Below, one piece after another: positions 32,695 to 41,675 of a DNA stretch of 64,000 nt. The stretch is taken from contig CANLXN010000001.1 of the NCBI GenBank assembly GCA_947495135.1, positions 744,001 through 808,000 of the forward strand, written 5' to 3'. The number at the start of each line of letters is the position of its first letter. Position 1 is the first letter of the stretch. The stretch comes from an uncultured Flavobacteriaceae bacterium. GTDB taxonomy: Bacteria > Bacteroidota > Bacteroidia > Flavobacteriales > Flavobacteriaceae. The translations under genes were made by a program, and so were the position numbers. Under the pieces are notes generated by a model. The model was not told the DNA's origin and did no database searches. It saw only the letters and a program-made list of their open reading frames with translations.

Positions 32695-34959
32695 ATGGAA
32701 ACAAAAACCTATTCTTCTGGTGTTTTACAATACATCCCTTTCTTTTATGTGATCTGGTCAGACGATTTATTATCCTATTCTGAAATTTCAGTAATAAAAA
32801 ATGCCATCGAACAAGATGATACTCTTGAGAAAGAAGATTATAATTATCTAATGAAATGCCTCGATAAAAAGGCACCACCACCCTATCAAGAAATTAAGCA
32901 TTGGAAAAAGGTAATTTCAAATTCGCAGCTAAAATTAGTGGAAAGTGACACTTATCCGCTTTCTACATTTAGTCAGAAAATGATTGGTCATCACTTTACC
33001 GAATCTGCATTTAATAGTCGTTTAAAAGACATTGAAATTAACCTGGGTATCCAACCCAACCATTACAATCACTTATTCGACATAGAGATCGTAAAAGAAA
33101 CTACCTCTAATTATTACGCACCTACTGAAATAGATAAGCTATTAAAAGGAGATCATGCTACCGTTGTTGATGCCTTTAGAGAGGTGTTAAAAGCCCCTAT
33201 TTTTAAATGGAATCTAAGAAGAGATAAAGAAACCTTTCGAGCTCATGTTCTCAAACAAGTACAATTTTTGGCTAAAGAGGGATATGGTGCCATGGCCTAC
33301 CCGGCACCTTATGGAGGCACTAACGATATGCCTGGGTATGCTGCGGTTTTTGAAAATATGATGTATGTCGATGGTAGTATGGCTATAAAGTTTGGAGTGC
33401 AATTTGGACTGTTTGGAGGGAGTATTCAGAAGTTAGGGACTAAAACACATCATGATAAGTATTTATCTGAAACTGGAAAAGCCAATCTTTTAGGTTGTTT
33501 TGCAATGACTGAAACGGGACATGGGTCCAATGTAAGAGGCATTAAAACTACTGCAACTTATAATAAGGAAACGGACGCTATTATTATTCATACACCGGGA
33601 GAAAATGATAACAAAGAATATATAGGCAATGCCTTACATTCGTCAATGGCTTCCGTCTTTGCGCAATTAATCGTAAACGGAAAAAACCATGGTGTACATG
33701 CCATATTAGTACCTATTCGTGATGAAGCACACCAAATAATGCCCGGTGTTACTATAGAAGACAATGGTTACAAACTAGGTCTCAATGGTGTAGATAACGG
33801 CAAGATTTGGTTTCATCAAGTACGCGTTCCCCGAGAGAATTTATTAAATAAATATGGCGATATAACGCCAGACGGGACTTATCATTCTGATATAGAAAAT
33901 CCAAGCAAACGTTTTTTTACCATGTTAGGCACATTGGTGGGTGGTAGAATTTGTGTTGCGCGTGCCGGACTTGGAGGCGCCAAAAAAGCATTAGCCATTG
34001 CGATAAAGCACGCACTAAAAAGAAGACAATTTAACGATAGCATTAAAGTGCAGGAAGATTTGTTAATGGATTATCCAAGTCACCAGTTACGATTAACTCC
34101 GGCTATTGCTAGCTGTTATGTATACGATATTACACTCACACACATGATGAAAGTGTATAGCGATACAACAGTCACAGACAAGCGGAAAATTGAAACACAA
34201 GCGGCCGGACTTAAATCGATCGTTACCTGGTTTGCGAATGACACCATACAGGAGTGTAGAGAAGCCTGCGGTGGGAAGGGGTATTTGATGGAAAATCAAA
34301 TTGCCGATCTAAAAGGTGATGTTGATATATTCACAACTTTTGAAGGGGATAACCACGTATTATTGCAATTAGCTGCCAAAGGAGTCTTATCCGATTTTAA
34401 ATCCGATTTTAATAGTGCGGGTTTTATGGCTGTGCTTAAATTATTAGGTGCAAGAATTGGGGATAAATTAAGTATGATTAACCCTGCAAACACTAACAAT
34501 GTAGACAAGGAGCATTTATACAGTACAAAATTTCATAAAGATGCTTTTAATTATCGCACGAGAAGGCTGACGTATACCATTGCCATACGCATTCGAGATT
34601 ATGTAAAAAAGGGAATTCCTTCCTACCAAGCTTTTTTAAAGGTGCAGACCCATTTACTGGCTTTAGGAAAAGCTTATAGCGTAGAGTTAGCCTACGCTAC
34701 TTTTGTAGATTTCACCGATACTATTAAAGATGAAAAATACAAAGAGCTATTTCAAAAAATTGGTGCGTTGTATGCTTTGCATGAATTGAGAAAAGACGCT
34801 TCGTGGTATTTAGAACAAGGTTATATTAGTGGAACGAAGTCCAAAGCATTACGTCAACGTGTAGAACGTCTCTCTACAGAATTACGACCACATATAGGGG
34901 CTTTAATCGATGGTTTTGGAATACCTAATCATTGCATGGAAGCACCTATCGCGAAATAA
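32695..34959 (+). CDS. Acyl-CoA oxidase/dehydrogenase-like flavoenzyme with N-terminal extension
   Basis: The 754-aa protein has a helical N-terminal extension of about 100 residues (YIPFFYVIWSDDLLSYSEISVIKNAIEQDDTLEKEDYNYL), reminiscent of TerB-like helical domains. It is followed by a complete acyl-CoA oxidase-type core: GCFAMTETGHGSNVRGIKTTATY (FAD/substrate loop), GVTIEDNGYKLGLNGVDNGKIWFHQVRVPRENLL, the RQFNDSIKVQEDLLMDYPSHQLRL helix, CREACGGKGYL, and FTTFEGDNHVLLQLAAKGVL with the catalytic Glu in TFEGDN. C-terminal helical ACOX domains complete it. It would oxidise acyl-CoA to trans-2-enoyl-CoA in the cytoplasm. There is no signal peptide. Confidence 0.88.
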   Translation: METKTYSSGVLQYIPFFYVIWSDDLLSYSEISVIKNAIEQDDTLEKEDYNYLMKCLDKKAPPPYQEIKHWKKVISNSQLKLVESDTYPLSTFSQKMIGHHFTESAFNSRLKDIEINLGIQPNHYNHLFDIEIVKETTSNYYAPTEIDKLLKGDHATVVDAFREVLKAPIFKWNLRRDKETFRAHVLKQVQFLAKEGYGAMAYPAPYGGTNDMPGYAAVFENMMYVDGSMAIKFGVQFGLFGGSIQKLGTKTHHDKYLSETGKANLLGCFAMTETGHGSNVRGIKTTATYNKETDAIIIHTPGENDNKEYIGNALHSSMASVFAQLIVNGKNHGVHAILVPIRDEAHQIMPGVTIEDNGYKLGLNGVDNGKIWFHQVRVPRENLLNKYGDITPDGTYHSDIENPSKRFFTMLGTLVGGRICVARAGLGGAKKALAIAIKHALKRRQFNDSIKVQEDLLMDYPSHQLRLTPAIASCYVYDITLTHMMKVYSDTTVTDKRKIETQAAGLKSIVTWFANDTIQECREACGGKGYLMENQIADLKGDVDIFTTFEGDNHVLLQLAAKGVLSDFKSDFNSAGFMAVLKLLGARIGDKLSMINPANTNNVDKEHLYSTKFHKDAFNYRTRRLTYTIAIRIRDYVKKGIPSYQAFLKVQTHLLALGKAYSVELAYATFVDFTDTIKDEKYKELFQKIGALYALHELRKDASWYLEQGYISGTKSKALRQRVERLSTELRPHIGALIDGFGIPNHCMEAPIAK

Positions 34960-35030
34960 GTGTTGCCTTTTTTAGGATTAAAATGCACAAGCAAGTATTC
35001 TAGGTTTTTCTAAGCGCATAATAGCTTAGT

Positions 35031-35134
35031 CTATGTTTACGATGTTCGATGGACGATATGTTGTTTTGTCTATCTTGGAAGACATTCCACAGGAGCTTAA
35101 AATTTAGCAGTGTAAATTTCTACATAACTGTTCT
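35031..35134. repeat. F- and D-type dispersed repeat fragments
   Basis: TTTACGATGTTCGATGGACGA (from 35037) matches the F segments. It is directly followed by CATTCCACAGGAGCTTAAAA...TGTAAATTTCTACATAACTG (35083-35134), which aligns with 20488-20540 of copy B and 17654-17705 of copy A. It lies between convergent genes. Confidence 0.65.
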
Positions 35135-35196
35135 AAAACTAGTTCTAATTTCATCTGTTACATGGAAGTGTGCTATAACGATTAAGAAGCTACTAA

Positions 35197-35907
35197 TTAT
35201 ATTTTCTTAATTGTAGATAATTCTTTTACACTTATTTGCCTCTTGGCTGGATTTCCTTTATAACTTATCTTTACAGCTCCTTCAGCTTCTACCTTAAGCT
35301 CTTCGGTTGCATAAATGTTTAGTTCCCCCATTCCAGAACTTTTAATACTTACATTTTTAGATTCTAGTTGTAAAGCATTCATTGAACTTGCATCTAATTT
35401 TTCAATAAATAAATTATCACTAACTCCTTTTATTGTTAAATCACTAAATGATGACATAGTGCAGGTTAAAGATTTTGTATCGATATGCACTATTGCCTTG
35501 GTAGCGCCGTCACATATTAATAGTAATGCATTAGTTTTGAAAGTATTTAAGACATTTAAATCTATAAATCCGTTTAGATTTAACTCTTCTAAATCTCTTA
35601 CTGTGATCCGTAATTTTATATCATCAAATTCTACTGAGGAGTTAACACCCGTCTCAAAACTAATTTTTAAAGATTTATTTTTCTCGCTAGTCTTAATATA
35701 ATTAAACATCTCTTTTTCCGCCTCAATAAATAAACTCTCTACATCGCCCTGTTCAATTATTACAGTAAAAGGACCGTTAATTATTAAATTATTGAACGGT
35801 GCTACCACTACCTCTTTAAGAATGGTGTCATTTTCATATGCATTTACAGAAATACTATTAACTAATAGTACTGTTAGAACTAGCATTATTTTTACAAATG
35901 TTTTCAT
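35197..35907 (-). CDS. DUF2807 secreted beta-helix-like protein
   Basis: The 236-aa protein has a signal peptide (cleavage near NAYEN, residue 24). The rest matches the putative auto-transporter adhesin head GIN domain family (DUF2807): FNNLIINGPFTVIIEQGDVESLFIEAE, LRITVRDLEELNLNGFIDLNV, SDLTIKGVSDNLFIEKLDASSMNALQL, MGELNIYATEELKVEAEGAVKISYKGNP. These form stacked right-handed beta-strands. It is 59 bp after the serine hydrolase gene, likely the last gene of the PadR-controlled block. Function is unknown. Confidence 0.82.
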   Translation of the reverse strand: MKTFVKIMLVLTVLLVNSISVNAYENDTILKEVVVAPFNNLIINGPFTVIIEQGDVESLFIEAEKEMFNYIKTSEKNKSLKISFETGVNSSVEFDDIKLRITVRDLEELNLNGFIDLNVLNTFKTNALLLICDGATKAIVHIDTKSLTCTMSSFSDLTIKGVSDNLFIEKLDASSMNALQLESKNVSIKSSGMGELNIYATEELKVEAEGAVKISYKGNPAKRQISVKELSTIKKI

Positions 35908-35966
35908 GTTTATTTCTTTTAATTGTTATGATTAAAATTTTAAAAAAGTATTAATTATTTGGGTTG

Positions 35967-37847
35967 TTAGATCCAAAATCTAACTGCAAACCACCCCATA
36001 GACGCACAATAACTACAAATAAAAATATTTGCAAATAGTACTAGTGACCAAAATGTTCGACTGTATAAACTTTGTGATTTTTTCTTCTCTTTTAGATATG
36101 CATATATAAGCCAGATACAAGTCAATGGATATGCTAGTGTTAAGACATATATGACTATAGAAGTGATGCTTATTAATCCTAAATTAGGAATTCTATCAAA
36201 GCTTGAATTTATCAGTGTTAGATAAATTGAAAAAACGATTATTAGGAATGGTAAGACAAACTTAAAAGTTTTGAACAAGGATGTTTTATTAGATTTATTA
36301 AAGAGAAATGCTATGGCTTTATATATAAATATCGCTGCTGTTATAATTAAAACAAAGAGACTAAAAACCAATAAAAGTCTTAAAACGGTATAATATATCT
36401 TGTTTGTGGGAAGAAAAGTACTATCATAATATCGTAGTGATTTCGTGCCTTGGTATTCAGTTAGGTAAACTGTAGGAATAGTTTCACCATATTCTTCATT
36501 CAAGAAAGCATTCCCGCCGACGTTTTTATAGGTGTATTCTCCGTTTTCGATATCAGAAATCAACAGTTCATCACCTTCAATTCTCACCGATTTTGATCTA
36601 AAAGGAAAATTAATAAAATTCCATATCTCATGGGTGTCATTTAATTCGCGATGTTCCCCTTCCCAATCTTTAAATCTAGAAAGATCCCCGTTTACTAATT
36701 GATAATCTGAAATAACTTCTTTGGAACCACAAAATTGATTAATCACTAAATCAATGATTTCTCTGTTGCTCACTCCAAATAAATTTGTACAAACAAAAAC
36801 ACCAATATCCAATTCTCTGTTATAAATAAAGTTCGAAACGAATCCATCTGTCAAACCACTATTACCTTTAAATACAATTTCTTTATCACCAAAGATTCTA
36901 TCTTCTAAAGCCATATTATAGCCTGTTCGAATATTATTAGCGACATCAAAGTCACTGTGAAGTTTCTCCATTTCTTCAACGCCAGAAGTTCCTATTAATG
37001 GAATTGTTTGTTGCTCATTTTCATTCAATAAATATTGAAGAAATTTTGCCATATCATTTGCATTGGATCTAAGCCCTGTAGATCCTAACTCAAGAGAAGG
37101 CTTGTTATCGTCTGTTTTGACAATTTTGGAGTCAATTTTTGTGTAACCACAAACAGTTAGGTTTTTTTCGTTTGTTTTGCTGAATTCATTAAACCCACTA
37201 GTCGTCATTTTCAATGGCCTCAAAATATGGTTTTCAATGTAATCGTTATAGGCCATCCCAGTTTTCTTCTCAATAATATATCCTAGAATGACATATCCAG
37301 GGTTAGAATAAGAAGTAACTAAACCTGGTTTCCAATGAGATTTAAATGTATTTTTCAGACTCAAAACCCTATCGTAACTCGCTGTTCCATATATTCCTTC
37401 ATATCGAGTTGCTAATTGTGCATAACTATAATCACCGAAACCAGATTTATGCTCTATTAAGTGTTTAATTTTGATAGGATGTGTTTCCTCCCATTTGTTT
37501 TTAAATGGAATTTCCGGAGCAACTATTTTCAATTCATCTTCAAGACTTAACGAACCTTCATTTACCAAGCGCATTATTGCCATATTGGTAAATGTCTTTG
37601 TTAGGGAAGCAATTTTAAACGTATTATCGTTCCGAATTTTTATTTTGTATTCGAGATCTGAATAACCAAAAACGGTCTGAAACAAAATGGAATCTTTAGT
37701 AACTACGGTAATGGCACCACCGGGAATCATTTTTGCTTCTATTATTTTCTCAATTGAATCTATTAATTTACTGTTGATTAATGATTGTGACTGTACCGTT
37801 TTCACAGTCATTAAAAGAAGGCCTATTAGGTAAAGTTTAAATTTCAT
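35967..37847 (-). CDS. Serine hydrolase (class C beta-lactamase fold) with C-terminal membrane domain
   Basis: The 626-aa protein has a signal peptide ending VQSQ (about residue 21). The periplasmic catalytic domain has SLTK (S-x-x-K), YSN (Y-x-N) and KGNSGLTDGF in the place of the usual H-x-G motif, so the third motif begins with Lys instead of His. After a linker with beta strands there are four or five membrane helices (VLRLLLVFSLFVLIITAAIFIY, FVLPFLIIVFSIYLTLI, GLISITSIVIYVLTLAYPLTCIWLIYAYL, LVLFANIFICSYCASMGWFAV). It is 60 bp after the HAAS gene; the gap holds a palindrome that also occurs in front of padR. It is probably regulated by PadR. Confidence 0.85.
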   Translation of the reverse strand: MKFKLYLIGLLLMTVKTVQSQSLINSKLIDSIEKIIEAKMIPGGAITVVTKDSILFQTVFGYSDLEYKIKIRNDNTFKIASLTKTFTNMAIMRLVNEGSLSLEDELKIVAPEIPFKNKWEETHPIKIKHLIEHKSGFGDYSYAQLATRYEGIYGTASYDRVLSLKNTFKSHWKPGLVTSYSNPGYVILGYIIEKKTGMAYNDYIENHILRPLKMTTSGFNEFSKTNEKNLTVCGYTKIDSKIVKTDDNKPSLELGSTGLRSNANDMAKFLQYLLNENEQQTIPLIGTSGVEEMEKLHSDFDVANNIRTGYNMALEDRIFGDKEIVFKGNSGLTDGFVSNFIYNRELDIGVFVCTNLFGVSNREIIDLVINQFCGSKEVISDYQLVNGDLSRFKDWEGEHRELNDTHEIWNFINFPFRSKSVRIEGDELLISDIENGEYTYKNVGGNAFLNEEYGETIPTVYLTEYQGTKSLRYYDSTFLPTNKIYYTVLRLLLVFSLFVLIITAAIFIYKAIAFLFNKSNKTSLFKTFKFVLPFLIIVFSIYLTLINSSFDRIPNLGLISITSIVIYVLTLAYPLTCIWLIYAYLKEKKKSQSLYSRTFWSLVLFANIFICSYCASMGWFAVRFWI

Positions 37848-37871
37848 ATGTAGTTAAAATAGTTAAGCACT

Positions 37872-37892
37872 ATACATTGTTATACTATGTAT
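37872..37892. promoter_or_regulatory. Candidate PadR operator upstream of the serine hydrolase
   Basis: ATACAT-TGTTATACT-ATGTAT is an inverted repeat with 9-bp spacer, 25 bp upstream of the ATG. The same arms and spacing (ATACAT-AGTTATGCA-ATGTAT) occur in front of padR, which makes it a good candidate binding site. Confidence 0.65.
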
Positions 37893-37907
37893 CTATGTAA
37901 AAAAAAG

Positions 37908-38495
37908 CTAATTTTTCATATTTTGTTTTAGACGCAGTAATAAAGTAATAAAAATAAACAGAACAACAGCACAGAGCAACATCACTGGAATAAACCAGTT
38001 CCCTAAAAGTTCTACTACAACGTCAGTTTCCAAACCTTTATAAGTGCCTAAAGTTTCAATAGATCCATTAACCATAAACAAACCTACTTCGTTCGGATTC
38101 ATCAACTTTAAGACAATACCGTATAAAAAACCAAAAAGTGATAGATATAGTAACGAAAATATTGCATAGGATATTCCGTTTCCTATATTTAAAAGTAACG
38201 CCTTAAATACATGAATTGGGTTCAATGTCTTGGTTGCTTCAAATAATTTTTTATCTGCAATTAAAGGTTTTAGAACCACTTCAGGATCGCCCAATTTGTC
38301 TAAAATATGGAGCAATGAATCCTCTTCTGAAATATCTGTTGACATCTGTATTCCTTCAAAAATATGACTATTAAATTCCAATAGCACTTCTTCCCTATCC
38401 ATTTTATTTAAGGACGACGTTGTGCGTTTTATACGACGCATGTAATTGTCATATATTTTTTGTGAAGTTGTATTTTTAAAAGCTATACTTTTCAT
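37908..38495 (-). CDS. HAAS-domain (DUF1700-like) membrane protein
   Basis: The 195-aa protein has an N-terminal helical HAAS domain (YDNYMRRIKRTTSSLNKMDREEVLLEFNSHIFEGIQ...ILDKLGDPEVVLKPLI) and two or three membrane helices (GNGISYAIFSLLYLSLFGFLYGIVL, WFIPVMLLCAVVLFIFITLLLRL). HAAS/DUF1700 proteins are encoded directly after PadR regulators and act with them as a membrane partner. Here the two genes overlap by 4 bp (ATGA). It has no enzyme motif. Confidence 0.8.
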   Translation of the reverse strand: MKSIAFKNTTSQKIYDNYMRRIKRTTSSLNKMDREEVLLEFNSHIFEGIQMSTDISEEDSLLHILDKLGDPEVVLKPLIADKKLFEATKTLNPIHVFKALLLNIGNGISYAIFSLLYLSLFGFLYGIVLKLMNPNEVGLFMVNGSIETLGTYKGLETDVVVELLGNWFIPVMLLCAVVLFIFITLLLRLKQNMKN

Positions 38496-38827
38496 TTAGA
38501 TATTTTATTTATTGCCTTTTCTAGTTCGCTCCAATAGCTCGTCATCTCTATCAAGGTTTCTTCACCAATAGTAGTTAGTGAATAATATTTTCTTGGAATT
38601 CCAGAATTTTGTTCTACCCATTCAGAGACAACCAGTTCTTCTTTCTTTAATCTATTCATTAATGGGTAGAGCGTTCCTTCGGCAATTTCTATAGATGTAA
38701 ATTTCCTAACTTCTTCTATAAGCTCATAGCCATAGAATTTATTATCCTTGAGAACATTCAAAATAATAAAGGCAAGTGTTCCCTTCTTTACTTGCGATTT
38801 CCATTTATGTATAAACTCATCATTCAC
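38492..38827 (-). CDS. PadR-family transcriptional regulator
   Basis: The 111-aa protein is a classic short PadR winged helix: KKGTLAFIILNVLKDNKFYGYELIEEVRKFTSIEIAEGTLYPLMNRLKKEELVVSEW, then RKYYSLTTIGEETLIEMTSYWSELEKAI with the dimerising C-terminal helix. It starts with GTG (38827); no ATG is available in frame. It overlaps the HAAS gene by 4 bp. Two overlapping palindromes lie 8-40 bp upstream, consistent with autorepression. Its regulon probably includes the serine hydrolase and the DUF2807 gene downstream. Confidence 0.9.
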   Translation of the reverse strand: MNDEFIHKWKSQVKKGTLAFIILNVLKDNKFYGYELIEEVRKFTSIEIAEGTLYPLMNRLKKEELVVSEWVEQNSGIPRKYYSLTTIGEETLIEMTSYWSELEKAINKISK

Positions 38828-38834
38828 ATTGCAA

Positions 38835-38867
38835 ATGTATTACATAATACATAGTTATGCAATGTAT
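38835..38867. promoter_or_regulatory. Overlapping palindromes upstream of padR
   Basis: ATGTATTA-CA-TAATACAT (38835-38852, perfect arms of 8) overlaps ATACAT-AGTTATGCA-ATGTAT (38847-38867). ATGT...ACAT arms are typical of PadR operators. The second element repeats at 37872. Confidence 0.65.
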
Positions 38868-39114
38868 ATTTAAATTATATTTATTTTCCCCTTACTTTAC
38901 ATCCTACTCTCCTGTCCTTTTAAATCTATTGACTAATTAAGATACTTACATTTATGCTCTAAATGCCGGTTATTGCTATATCCCAATTAGTGTGTTGAAG
39001 TACGGGCATCACAAACGAGGTTATTATAATAGCATCTCAATTATCAAGAATCAAACCCACAGCAATGAAGGAATAACCTTGTTAATTGAAGTATTTTAAC
39101 TCAAATACCTTTCA
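38868..39114. other. Non-coding or decayed sequence
   Basis: Between the padR operators and the permease remnant I find no frame with a recognisable product. It may contain further decayed parts of the ABC permease gene, but I cannot align any. Confidence 0.4.
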
Positions 39115-39456
39115 TAATTTAAAACATTACTTATTTTTATTATTGATGATGAAAAACAGCAAGAATTTAATTCCGATGTTTTTTGTCGCTTTGTTTTTGT
39201 TATTCAAAGTGGGACCGATATGGTTAATCATTTGGATTTTTTACAGGCCTTCACCAATTATCACGAGAATTTGCGATTAACTTTTTATCCGAAGATTTTT
39301 GAAAACAATCCGGCAGACGTAATTGACTGGAAAAATCATCAAGCCAAATTTCATAGTTCAAAACAAGATTTTAGCTGGATGTATTTAACGTTTCCAACGC
39401 TACTTATTACTTTAATAATAGCAAGTTTTGGGTTGTTAAACTTTCGGAAACTTTAA
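39115..39456 (+). pseudogene. Remnant of an ABC-2-type permease (DUF3526-like), C-terminal part only
   Basis: The frame containing the 78-aa track ORF is open upstream to 39115 and reads ...FCRFVFVIQSGTDMVNHLDFLQAFTNYHENLRLTFYPKIFENNPADVIDWKNHQ..., ending in a membrane helix and NFRKL. The order (extracytoplasmic segment with HLDFLQAF..YHENLR..FYPKIF, then W-x-x-x-x-P-x-L final helix and R-K-L end) is that of DUF3526-type ABC permeases as I remember them. The other approximately 350 residues are missing; stops close the frame upstream. A hairpin terminator-like element follows. This looks like a decayed gene. Confidence 0.5.
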
Positions 39457-39460
39457 TTAA

Positions 39461-39493
39461 AATAAGGGTTAGACATCATTTCTAGCCCTTATT
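39461..39493 (+). terminator. Terminator-like hairpin after the permease remnant
   Basis: AATAAGGG-T-TAG...CTA-G-CCCTTATT forms a 12-bp stem (one wobble) five bases after the stop of the remnant, supporting the idea that this was once the 3' end of a gene. Confidence 0.6.
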
Positions 39494-39643
39494 CTAATGG
39501 TCTTTTAAAATAAAAGCACACCTCTTAACAACCATTGAAAGTGTAATTACATGTCATTCTTTCTATCTTCTGAACCAAGAACAGCTAATGTGGACACATT
39601 TGTTACCGCATAAAGCCTAATTCACTGAACCCGTACATAAATA

Positions 39644-41146
39644 TTATTCAACTTTATCCAACCTCTTAAGCGCCTTTCTAGAACTTTCACACCAATCGCA
39701 GCGGTCATTTTTAGCCAATTCTAATGCCTTTGTATAGCTTTGTATGGCTTTCTTCTTTTGACCATTTTTCGCATATGCTTCACCTAGAGAATCCCAGACG
39801 TTTCCATCATTGGGAAACAGTTCTGCGTTTAATTTGAAAATTTCTATAGACCATTTTAGATGCTTTTCGATGTCCATTATTTCATTTTTGAGAATCCGGT
39901 ATCCGAGCCCGTTTAACCGTTCTGGGCTCCTTAATGAACTTTCGTAATGGTCTTTAATCACTGCAATGAGCTCATCCGATTGTGATATTTCATGGGACTT
40001 CATAAAATCGAATACTAGATAAAATAAATTCTTCTTGATTGGTTTGGGTTCATAGAACTCATCAAAAATCATTTTCTCTATTGGCCAGGCTACTTCTACT
40101 TCCCTGCTACTTGCATTTGTAAATAGAATAATGACCACGTCTTCTTTCGGCAAATAAATATAATCATGGAAAAACACTCGATTCCCACCATTATGACTAA
40201 TGATCTTGGTATTTCTGTCTGAATTAAAAATAGCCCATCCATAGGCATAATAGCTAGATCCGTCTTCGTATTCCAGTACATACGGTTTCGTTAATTTTTC
40301 GAATTGTGATTTAGATAAAATTTTATTCGCTTTTAAAGCTTCGTACCATTTGTACATATCTCCCGTGGTCGAATGAATCCCTCCATTCCCTTTTAAGGTC
40401 CAAGTAACTTTGTCTTGTTCTTTATAACGTGATATTAATGTCCCCATATGCAAAAGGTTGCGCGCATATCCGTTTGCAATCTCTTCATTTTCCCAATGTG
40501 GAATTAAATATCCCGTATGGGTCATTCCTGCAGGAGTGAATAAGTGTTCCATTAAAAACGACTCATAATCTTTACCTGAAACGATTTCAATAATTCTGGC
40601 CAAAATGCTATAACCTGCATTGGAATATTCGTATTTGGATCCTGGTTCATGAAGTAATTTGGCAGCAAAAAGGGTTTTAAAAAATCGTTTCCTTGGGATA
40701 TCATCAAAATCACCATCCCCAATAACATCGATCATCCCTGAGGTATGCGTTAATAATTGATGTATGGTGATGTTTTTTTTGTCCTTTGGGATATTTCTGA
40801 AATACTTTGTCAACGAATCGGTCACTTGTAACAAACCCATATCCTCCAACTTGAGAACTGCGGTGGCGGTGAACTGTTTGGTAACCGAACCAATTGTTGA
40901 AACAGTAGTTCTCTTGTAGGGAACCTGGTTTTCTTTATGGGCCATTCCATATCCTTTGTGAAGAATAATTTCACCTTGCTTTGCTATTAGTAATGATCCC
41001 GAAAATCCATTCGAAACACCCTCACTTAAATAATGGTCTATTTTCTCTTTAAGTACTGCGTTATCATAGTTTTCTTGAGCTATCAGATCTTCTGAAATTA
41101 GAAGTAATAGCGTCAGATGTAAGAGTATTATAACCGAGTTTTTCAT
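39644..41146 (-). CDS. Secreted serine hydrolase (class C beta-lactamase fold) with C-terminal TPR
   Basis: The 500-aa protein has a signal peptide ending LIAQ (about residue 23). Motifs are SVTK in GSVTKQFTATAVLKL, YSN in YEYSNAGYSILARIIE, and HNGG in ISHNGGNRVFFHDY, all intact. Residues 370-500 contain a linker and one or two tetratricopeptide hairpins (GNVWDSLGEAYAKNGQKKKAIQSYTKALEL), with a CDWC end motif. Proteins with this layout act on peptides or esters in the periplasm. It is followed upstream by the DUF6249/anti-sigma/ECF cluster on the same strand. Confidence 0.85.
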   Translation of the reverse strand: MKNSVIILLHLTLLLLISEDLIAQENYDNAVLKEKIDHYLSEGVSNGFSGSLLIAKQGEIILHKGYGMAHKENQVPYKRTTVSTIGSVTKQFTATAVLKLEDMGLLQVTDSLTKYFRNIPKDKKNITIHQLLTHTSGMIDVIGDGDFDDIPRKRFFKTLFAAKLLHEPGSKYEYSNAGYSILARIIEIVSGKDYESFLMEHLFTPAGMTHTGYLIPHWENEEIANGYARNLLHMGTLISRYKEQDKVTWTLKGNGGIHSTTGDMYKWYEALKANKILSKSQFEKLTKPYVLEYEDGSSYYAYGWAIFNSDRNTKIISHNGGNRVFFHDYIYLPKEDVVIILFTNASSREVEVAWPIEKMIFDEFYEPKPIKKNLFYLVFDFMKSHEISQSDELIAVIKDHYESSLRSPERLNGLGYRILKNEIMDIEKHLKWSIEIFKLNAELFPNDGNVWDSLGEAYAKNGQKKKAIQSYTKALELAKNDRCDWCESSRKALKRLDKVE

Positions 41147-41236
41147 AATGATTTTGTTTAAAATTAGGATGTATTTTTCCGTGCTTATCTTTTCAGAAGC
41201 AATAAAAAGGAGTTTATAAAAGTCTAATGGGTTTGC

Positions 41237-41614
41237 TTATTTACTAAAGCGATTTAAGTACCACGTGTTTAACAAAAAACCAACAGCTATACTTATGGCC
41301 ATAATACCAACAGAATGAATACCCAATGGCAGATAATAATTCGTAATAAATAAGCCAATTCCTGAGGTCATTAAGATTAAAACCCATTTCATACTAATGT
41401 GCCTCGCACTGTCTGCATCTTTTTGTAGAATGATTGCAACTAAGTGTTCTGAAATACCTTTTTCGAGCATTTTATTTTTTAGTTTATGATCAAGAAAAGT
41501 TCGTAGTATTGATAAAATGAAACCAATTGCTATGATTATTAAGAGAATCATTGCGCCAGCTCTATAAACATCTGGATCTATATCTGAAGGTGTTATTATA
41601 TTTAGTGCTATCAT
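41237..41614 (-). CDS. DUF6249-like small membrane protein
   Basis: The 125-aa protein has three membrane helices (YRAGAMILLIIIAIGFILSILRTFL, HISMKWVLILMTSGIGLFITNYYL, HSVGIMAISIAVGFLLNTWYL) with a conserved cytoplasmic loop KNKMLEKGISEHLVAIILQ. The pattern matches DUF6249 proteins, which occur next to ECF sigma/anti-sigma pairs in Bacteroidota. A candidate ECF promoter (TGCAAC-N16-TGTCTAAT) lies just upstream, matching that of the sigma gene. Its function is unknown. Confidence 0.7.
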   Translation of the reverse strand: MIALNIITPSDIDPDVYRAGAMILLIIIAIGFILSILRTFLDHKLKNKMLEKGISEHLVAIILQKDADSARHISMKWVLILMTSGIGLFITNYYLPLGIHSVGIMAISIAVGFLLNTWYLNRFSK

Positions 41615-41639
41615 ATTTTTGTTATAAGGTCTATAATTA

Positions 41640-41669
41640 ATTAGACAGGTATCGCTTCTAAATGTTGCA
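41640..41669 (-). promoter_or_regulatory. Candidate ECF sigma promoter of the DUF6249 gene
   Basis: On the minus strand TGCAAC-N16-TGTCTAAT ends 26 bp before the ATG of the 125-aa gene. Both boxes and spacing are identical to the element in front of the ECF sigma gene. Confidence 0.7.
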
Positions 41670-41675
41670 ACTGGT

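Noticed and set aside
39086-39280. 64-aa plus-strand ORF with a hydrophobic segment
   Set aside because: Out of frame with the permease remnant, which has the more convincing protein signature.
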